The notes under the pieces: model-generated
The model's input: only the letters and a program-made list of their open reading frames with translations
Database searches by the model: none
Told to the model about the DNA's origin: nothing
Origin: Nonomuraea glycinis
GTDB lineage: Bacteria > Actinomycetota > Actinomycetes > Streptosporangiales > Streptosporangiaceae
Direction of reading: 5' to 3'
NCBI RefSeq assembly: GCF_014646515.1
Contig: NZ_BMNK01000005.1
Span: 245,710 to 309,709 of the forward strand
Length of the DNA: 64,000 bases
Shown: piece after piece, positions 59,701-64,000 of the stretch
Numbering within the stretch: position 1 is the first letter of the stretch
Layout of the letters: each line of letters opens with the position of its first letter
Position numbers and translations under genes: made by a program

Positions 59701-62287
59701 CGACCAGGTGCTCCAGCGCCAGGCCGACGGTGACGCGCTCCGCCTCGGTGGGCGGGCCCTCCGCCACCCACTGGCGCAGCAGGGTCGTCACCACGGCGAC
59801 GTCGGCGGACGCGCGCCGCTGGGCCAGGAAGATCCGGAAGACCGCGTCCTCCAGCTCCGGCGTGCGGTCCAGGCCGTCGACGCCGTAATGGGACAGCACC
59901 TGCGTGAGCCGCTGCTGGAAGGTCTTCGACAGCCCGGCCCGGTCCGGGTCGAGGAACTGCAGGTAGGTGTGGAAGTACTCGCGAGGGCTGTGCACCGCGG
60001 AGTCGGACTTGGAGTCCTCGCCCGCGGGGCGGTTGCGGCTCAGCTCGCCCAGGTCGGCGAACAGGCGCAGCAGCTCGACCTCGCCGGCCAGCTCGTGCCC
60101 GCCCCGCGCGACGAGCTCGGCGCGCGCGGCCAGGTAGGTGGTGAGCAGGCGCCGCTCGTCCTGCGCGTCGATGTCGAAGCCCAGCAGGAGGCTGCGCAGG
60201 TCCTGCAGGCCACGCGCGGCCCGCTCGGCCGCGGGCACGTTCGCCGGCTCGGCCGGCAGGTCCAGCTCGACCTCCTTGGTCGCGGCCGCGGGACCGGCCG
60301 CCTCGTCGTCGTCGCCCAGCGGCTCCAGGCGCAGCAGGCGGGCACCCGCCTCCACCTGGCTGCCGACCGACACGGCGAGCTCCCGCACCCGGCCGCGGAA
60401 CGGCGCGCGCAGCACCGTCTCCATCTTCATGCTCTCGACCACGAGCAGCGGCGCCCCGGCCTCGACCTCGTCGCCCGCCTGCAGCGGGGTGGCCACCACG
60501 AGCGCGGGCACGGGCGAGCGGACGATGCCGCCCTCGTCGCGGCTGATCCGGTGCGTGACGCCGTCGACCTCGACCAGGTGGATCGGGCCGTGCGTGCTCG
60601 TGACGACCTTGAAGCGGACGCCGTTCACGATGATCTGGCCGGTGTGCTCGTCGAAGCGCTCGATGTCGACGTCGACCACGTGCTCGGGACCGCCCGCCGA
60701 CAGGCCGACGCGGAACCGGTGGCCGCCGGTGCGGGCGACCTGGACGCGGTAGCCGACGTCGCGGAGCTTCAGCTCCAGCGCGCGGCCGCTCTCGTGCTGC
60801 GACTGCGGCCGGCCGCCGTGCGCGGTGGCCAGGAAACGCTGCCGCGTCACGGCCTCCTCGTCCTCGTACGCCTCGACGGCGGCGGCGATCAGCGCGATCG
60901 CGGAGTGCTGGTGCGACACCAGGGCGCCCTGGGCGCGGACGCGGTCGATCCAGCCGGTGTCGGCGGACCCGTCGATCACCGCGGGCTCGTCCAGCAGCAT
61001 GCGGACGAAGCCCTTGTTCGTCACGCCGCCCTCGATGATGACGGTCGTCTGCGTCATCGCCCGGCGCAGGCGGGCCAGCGCCTCCGTGCGGTCCCGGCCG
61101 TGCGCGATGATCTTCGCGATCATCGAGTCGAAGTCGGCGGGGATCGTGTCCCCCTCGCTGAACCCGGTGTCCACCCGGATGCCGGGGCCGCTGGGCAGCG
61201 CCAGGCGGGCGATCCGGCCGGGGGAGGGGGCGAAGTCGCGGTCGGGGTCCTCGCCGTTGAGCCGCGCCTCGACGGCGTGCCCCCACTCCTCGGGCGCCTC
61301 GCCTTCGAGCTTGCCGCCCGCCGCGACGTGCAACTGGGCCTTCACCAGGTCGACTCCGGTGGTGATCTCGGTGATCGGGTGCTCGACCTGCAGGCGCGTG
61401 TTCACCTCCAGGAACGCGAACAGCCGCTCACCGGGGTGGTAGAGGAACTCGACGGTGCCCGCGCCCTGGTAGTCCACCGCCAGCACGAGCCGCTCGGCCG
61501 CCGCCTTGAGCTCGGCGACCTGATCGGCGGCGAGAACGGGGGAGGCGGACTCCTCGATGATCTTCTGGTTGCGCCGCTGCACGGAGCAGTCGCGCACGCC
61601 CAGCGCCCACGCGGTGCCCTGCCCGTCCGCGATCACCTGCACCTCGACGTGCCGGGCGCCCGTCACCAGGCGCTCCAGGAACACCACGCCGCTGCCGAAC
61701 GCGCGCGCGGCCTCCTGCCGCGTCAGCTCGTACGCCTGGGTCAGCTCGGCGGCGTCGGCGACCATCCGGATGCCGCGGCCACCGCCGCCCGCCGTCGCCT
61801 TCAGCATCAACGGGTAGCCGATCCGGTCCGCCGCCACCTTGGCCGCCGCCAGCGTGTCCACCGGGCCGCGGCTCCACGGCGCGACGGGCACGCCGACCTC
61901 TTCGGCGATCAGCTTCGAGCCGATCTTGTCGCCCAGCTTGCGCATCGCCTCGGCGCTCGGGCCGACGAACGTCACGCCGATCTCGGCGCACAACTCGGCG
62001 AACGCCGGATCCTCCGCCACGAACCCCCAGCCGACCCAGGCCGCGTCCGCGCCGGTCTCCACCAGGGCTCGCCTGAGCACGTGGTGGTCCAGGTAGGGCC
62101 GCTTCGCGGCGGGCCCCAGGTCGTAGGCGATGTCCGCCTCGCGCACGAAGGTGGCCGTACGGTCGGAGTCCGTATAGAGGGCGACGGTCTCGATCCGTGT
62201 CCCCGTCTCCGCGGCTAGATCCCGAACGGCATGGATGAGCCGCATGGCGGCTTCACCACGGTTGACGATGGCGACACGACTGAACAC
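56798..62287 (-). CDS. Giant single-chain acyl-CoA carboxylase (BC-BCCP-CT)
   Basis: The product is about 1829 residues and contains all functions of a biotin-dependent acyl-CoA carboxylase, as in eukaryotic ACC. GTG 62287 has GAAGG at 9 bp and gives the family start FSRVAIVNRGEAAMRLIHAV; the ATG at 62332 is less likely. Residues about 1-450 are biotin carboxylase (KATAGGGGRGIRMV, EVNTRLQVEHPITE). The biotin Lys is about 621 in ESMKMET. A long central region (about 680-1230) follows, then the carboxyltransferase (about 1240-1800), including WFALSAGARISMSSG, GINVGAQPYWN, SLDFSGGVSAEDN and SRYHGGAFVVFS. It should make malonyl-CoA (or another carboxylated acyl-CoA) from acyl-CoA, bicarbonate and ATP. 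Bacteria normally use separate subunits, so this fusion is notable. Confidence 0.93.
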   Translation of the reverse strand: MFSRVAIVNRGEAAMRLIHAVRDLAAETGTRIETVALYTDSDRTATFVREADIAYDLGPAAKRPYLDHHVLRRALVETGADAAWVGWGFVAEDPAFAELCAEIGVTFVGPSAEAMRKLGDKIGSKLIAEEVGVPVAPWSRGPVDTLAAAKVAADRIGYPLMLKATAGGGGRGIRMVADAAELTQAYELTRQEAARAFGSGVVFLERLVTGARHVEVQVIADGQGTAWALGVRDCSVQRRNQKIIEESASPVLAADQVAELKAAAERLVLAVDYQGAGTVEFLYHPGERLFAFLEVNTRLQVEHPITEITTGVDLVKAQLHVAAGGKLEGEAPEEWGHAVEARLNGEDPDRDFAPSPGRIARLALPSGPGIRVDTGFSEGDTIPADFDSMIAKIIAHGRDRTEALARLRRAMTQTTVIIEGGVTNKGFVRMLLDEPAVIDGSADTGWIDRVRAQGALVSHQHSAIALIAAAVEAYEDEEAVTRQRFLATAHGGRPQSQHESGRALELKLRDVGYRVQVARTGGHRFRVGLSAGGPEHVVDVDIERFDEHTGQIIVNGVRFKVVTSTHGPIHLVEVDGVTHRISRDEGGIVRSPVPALVVATPLQAGDEVEAGAPLLVVESMKMETVLRAPFRGRVRELAVSVGSQVEAGARLLRLEPLGDDDEAAGPAAATKEVELDLPAEPANVPAAERAARGLQDLRSLLLGFDIDAQDERRLLTTYLAARAELVARGGHELAGEVELLRLFADLGELSRNRPAGEDSKSDSAVHSPREYFHTYLQFLDPDRAGLSKTFQQRLTQVLSHYGVDGLDRTPELEDAVFRIFLAQRRASADVAVVTTLLRQWVAEGPPTEAERVTVGLALEHLVAATQVRFPAVADLARGVVFAWFAQPVLRRTRAKVYTAVRKHLRHLDQHPDAPDRAERISAMVASPEPLVRLVGQRIGREGVDPLPLLEVLSRRYYGNRALRDIRASRMVGCTFVVADHRTATGDGRIVTTAVDFQALPDAVKAVDEFARDGELVADVYLSWPDGPSDPDEMATRLREVLVAQQPSNRVSRITTTVAGNSGAVMHHHFTFRPAPDGFAEERLLRGLHPRIAERMQLERLRAFDLTRLPSPDEEVYLFRAVARQNPSDERLVALGQVRDLTPLRDDDGRLVALPAAEDTLTTCLDAIRRARKPGAKTSATNRIVIYVWPPTDFSPEDLNAVAKRVLPATAGAGLEEVLFLGRRRDSATGELVDIAVRIGYDVGSGVQLSVVPPPTEPIEPLDDYRQEVLRAHSRGTHYPYELTGMLAGPFGSFTEYDLDEQAKLVPVNRPKGRNTAALVAGVVSTPTPRHPEGMTRVVLLGDPTKALGAVSEPECARVIAALDLAERMRVPLEWFALSAGARISMSSGTENMDWVAAALKRIVTFTQDGGEINVVVAGINVGAQPYWNAEATMLMHTKGILVMTPDSAMVLTGKQSLDFSGGVSAEDNHGIGGYDRIMGPNGQAQYWAPDIRGAMDVLMSHYEHSYVAPGESGPRKTVTSDPVDRDVSTFPHAAPDSDFTTVGEIFSVESNPDRKKPFDIRTVMRALSDQDHPVLERWAGMADADTAAVQDVHLGGQPVCLLGIESRSVPRRGFPPTDGPDTYTAGTLFPQSSRKAARAINAASGNRPLVVLANLSGFDGSPESMRKLQLEYGAEIGRAVVNFKGPIVFCVISRYHGGAFVVFSKALNPNLTVLAVEGSFASVLGGAPAAAVVFARDVDKRTGNDPRVRALAARAAEAPAATRAALAAELAELRSSVRAEKLTEVATEFDQVHSIQRAVDVGSVDAIISGAELRPRIIEAIEKGLARRS

Positions 62288-62522
62288 TGAGCGGGCCCTT
62301 CGAACTCGGAGAACATGACCGTCCGAATCCATCCTCTCGGGTGCCCGTGGTGACCGGAATGGCGGGGGCTAAGCGTGTTTCGCCGCTGAAGTTGGGGGGA
62401 TCGCACAAACGCCCCCGGCCGATCGGCGTGCCGGGGTGGCACGCGGGACGCTCAGGACGGGCGTGTTCGGAGCCGGGGTCGCGCGTGACCTGAACGACGT
62501 CTGCGCGCGCCACACTGGGAGG

Positions 62523-63053
62523 GTGTCGTTACGTCTCTCGCTCGCGCTGCTGGCGCTGGTCGTGCTGTCCGCCTGCGGTTCCGGCTCAGCGCTGAGCCAG
62601 GCCGTGATCGACCAGGCCACCCGGCAGGGCGTGGCGCCCGACCTGATGTACGTCGTGGATCTGCCCGGGTACGAGCTGGCCGAGCAGTCGGTGGGTGCGG
62701 TCAACGAGGAAGGGTTCGGCGCCTTCTACACCGCGTCCGACGGCAGGCAGGTGGAGATGCGGGTCGATCGGGGGCCGTACACCTGTGCCGGCACGTGCGA
62801 GCGGGACGGCGACGGCTGGTACACCGAGCACGAAGGGCGGCAGGAGTACGTCGCGGTGCGCGCCGACCACTACGTGCGGCTGATCTGTCCGGACGGGCAG
62901 GTGGACCGGGCCGTGCTGAAGCAGGCGGCGGAGGGTGCCCGGCCGGTCGTCGGCGACGGAACGCCCGCTCCCGCGCCGAGCCGGGTCGAGCGCGGCGACC
63001 TGCCCGAGAACGGCGACGGCGCCCCGATCCAGCCCACCGGCCCCGGCAGCTGA
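62523..63053 (+). CDS. Lipoprotein of unknown function
   Basis: The product is 176 residues. The lipobox is LVVLSACGSGS with Cys near 17 after the SLRLSLALLALVV signal. GTG 62523 follows GGGAGG with no spacing, so the true start may differ by a few codons or be leaderless. The mature domain has two Cys (YTCAGTCERDG) and a Trp/Tyr-rich beta region (GWYTEHEGRQEYVAVRADHYVRLIC), followed by a Pro-rich tail. It is divergent from the ACC gene across 235 bp. The function is unknown; no family is recognised. Confidence 0.78.
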   Translation: MSLRLSLALLALVVLSACGSGSALSQAVIDQATRQGVAPDLMYVVDLPGYELAEQSVGAVNEEGFGAFYTASDGRQVEMRVDRGPYTCAGTCERDGDGWYTEHEGRQEYVAVRADHYVRLICPDGQVDRAVLKQAAEGARPVVGDGTPAPAPSRVERGDLPENGDGAPIQPTGPGS

Positions 63054-63141
63054 GACCACGGGCACAGCCGGGCTCCCGGCGAGCTGACGCACGGCGCGTG
63101 GGTCTCACGGCGCGTGGTCTCACGGTGCGGTGGCGCCACCG

Positions 63142-63744
63142 TCAGAGTCTGGCGATCACGTCGGCCTCCTCCCAGACCTCGCCGTACTTCGCCTGGATGT
63201 CGAAGAGGCCGGCTTCGTGGGGGCCCGGTGCGCGGTCTCCCACGGCCTGGCGCACCACGATCGGCACGAACCCGTGCTGGATGGCGTCCACGGCGGTCGC
63301 CCGCACGCATCCGCTGGTGGACACCCCGGCGATCACCAGGGTGTCCACCCGCGACGCGGTCAGCGCCGAGGCGAGCGGGCTGCCGAAGAACGCGCTCGCG
63401 TACTGCTTGACGATCACCAGCTCGGCCGGCTCCGGTGCGACCTCGGGCATGAGCGCGCCGAGCGGGTGGTCGCCGACCAGGCGCCGCAGCGGCGCGACCT
63501 TGCGGAAGAACAGGCCGCCGTCGATCCCGCCGGGGCCGTACGCCACCCGGGTGTGCACGACCGGCACGCCGGCCGTGCGGGCGGCGGCCAGCACCCGGGC
63601 CGCCGCGTCGAGGCAGTCGCGCGAGCCGAGGTACAGCTCGGCGCCCGGCTCGAAGTAGGCGCGCATCAGGTCGATGAGGATCAGCGCCGGGCGCTCGCCG
63701 AACTCCAGCGAACGCCCGAACACCTCCTCATGGGGCCTGATCAC
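63142..63744 (-). CDS. Isochorismatase-fold amidase (N-carbamoylsarcosine amidase-like)
   Basis: The product is 200 residues. The GTG start at 63744 overlaps the stop of the upstream gene (GTGA), so longer frames are rejected. The catalytic triad of the isochorismatase fold is complete: Asp in ALILIDLMRAYF, Lys in LVIVKQYASAFFG, and Cys in AGVSTSGCVRATAVDA. This is the cysteine-hydrolase (amidase) type, not the DhbB lyase. The co-translated upstream gene is a hydantoinase B-like subunit, so the amidase probably hydrolyses an N-carbamoyl amino acid (such as N-carbamoylsarcosine) produced by hydantoin cleavage. Confidence 0.92.
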   Translation of the reverse strand: MIRPHEEVFGRSLEFGERPALILIDLMRAYFEPGAELYLGSRDCLDAAARVLAAARTAGVPVVHTRVAYGPGGIDGGLFFRKVAPLRRLVGDHPLGALMPEVAPEPAELVIVKQYASAFFGSPLASALTASRVDTLVIAGVSTSGCVRATAVDAIQHGFVPIVVRQAVGDRAPGPHEAGLFDIQAKYGEVWEEADVIARL

Positions 63745-64000
63745 ACCCGGACCGGCGGCGGCGTGGGCGCCGGCAGGCCGGTCTCCTCCTCGCAGCGGGC
63801 GAGGATCTCCGCCAGCGGCGGGCCCATGTCGAACACCGGCAGTTCGCCTCTGCCCGTACGCAGCCGCTCGCGCAGCCCGGCCGTGGCCTCGTCGTCGATC
63901 GTGCCGTCGGCGGCGCACACCACGCCGAAGCGGCGTGCTCCGCCGGGGGTCACCAGCCCGCGCCTGACCTCCAGGCCGACCAGACCGGGATCGCGGGCCA
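63741..64000 (-). CDS. Hydantoinase B/oxoprolinase subunit, C-terminal end (partial)
   Basis: The frame runs through the right edge of the window and ends at a TGA at 63741-63743, giving about 86 residues of the C-terminus. ARDPGLVGLEVRRGLVTPGG and the following ARRFGVVCAADG resemble the conserved RDPxxVxxDVxxGxVSxxxAxxxYGVV end of HyuB-type subunits of 5-oxoprolinase/hydantoinase, which hydrolyse cyclic amides with ATP together with HyuA. Its stop overlaps the start of the isochorismatase-like amidase, consistent with a hydantoin-degradation operon entering from the right. The HyuA partner is not in the window. Confidence 0.8.
   Translation of the reverse strand, partial: ARDPGLVGLEVRRGLVTPGGARRFGVVCAADGTIDDEATAGLRERLRTGRGELPVFDMGPPLAEILARCEEETGLPAPTPPPVRV

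Noticed and set aside
56909..62218. A 1769-residue open frame on the plus strand opposite the carboxylase gene
   Set aside because: It is a GC-rich shadow of the carboxylase: His/Arg/Gly/Val-rich sequence without domains, while the other strand has complete BC, BCCP and CT motifs.

Overview
This is a very GC-rich, densely coded actinomycete chromosome segment. It has frequent GTG starts, ATGA/GTGA stop-start overlaps, TAT and lipoprotein signals, a two-gene CrcB fluoride exporter, an extracellular cholesterol oxidase and LuxR-type response regulators. Together these suggest a filamentous actinomycete, most likely the Streptosporangiales (Nonomuraea or Actinomadura relatives). That placement is an inference from gene style, not from a marker gene. 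I see no rRNA, tRNA, CRISPR array, prophage or plasmid functions. The only transposon-like element is an IS200/IS605-type TnpB unit at about 1.88-3.4 kb.

Layout. 0-15.7 kb: a partial gene, a secreted protein, a TnpB element broken by one in-frame TGA, ArsC and an ArsR/SufR-like regulator, a TetR gene with twin operators facing two Rossmann oxidoreductases, a GlxA/AraC regulator, small membrane proteins (one with a CsoR-like site), a PP2C phosphatase, a three-gene two-component module, and an HxlR/NDH-2-like pair. 15.7-23.3 kb: a steroid-flavoured operon (oxidoreductase, carboxymuconolactone decarboxylase family, cholesterol oxidase) behind a perfect KstR2-type palindrome, then crcB1-crcB2, gene debris, a serine hydrolase and an aldo/keto reductase. 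23.3-28.8 kb: a vanillate O-demethylase-like operon (Rieske oxygenase, a 71-residue protein, reductase, IclR regulator) and a flavin amine oxidase.

28.8-35.4 kb holds the most interesting locus. A tight minus-strand operon encodes a cytochrome P450, a prostaglandin-endoperoxide-synthase-like haem dioxygenase, a 738-residue alpha/beta hydrolase (lipase-like) and an EspC-like small protein. A fatty-acid desaturase is divergently transcribed from the same 213-bp intergenic region, which carries a perfect palindrome. Read as a pathway (desaturate, release, dioxygenate, rearrange), it looks like a bacterial oxylipin system in which the two catalytic halves of fungal Ppo fusion enzymes are separate neighbouring genes.

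35.4-64 kb: argG behind an ARG-box-like palindrome, secreted CHRD-domain and GH11 xylanase genes, an orphan histidine kinase, an MMPL transporter, an Orn/Lys/Arg decarboxylase, a LacI-controlled sugar ABC importer with a GH42 beta-galactosidase, a DEAD-box helicase with a long leader, a giant single-chain acyl-CoA carboxylase (biotin carboxylase, BCCP and carboxyltransferase in about 1829 residues), a lipoprotein, an isochorismatase-fold amidase, and the end of a hydantoinase B gene. A recurring oddity is short tandem duplication at gene ends, often including the stop codon (7.3, 14.1 and 28.8 kb), and within or before genes (5.5, 42.0 and 50.1 kb).
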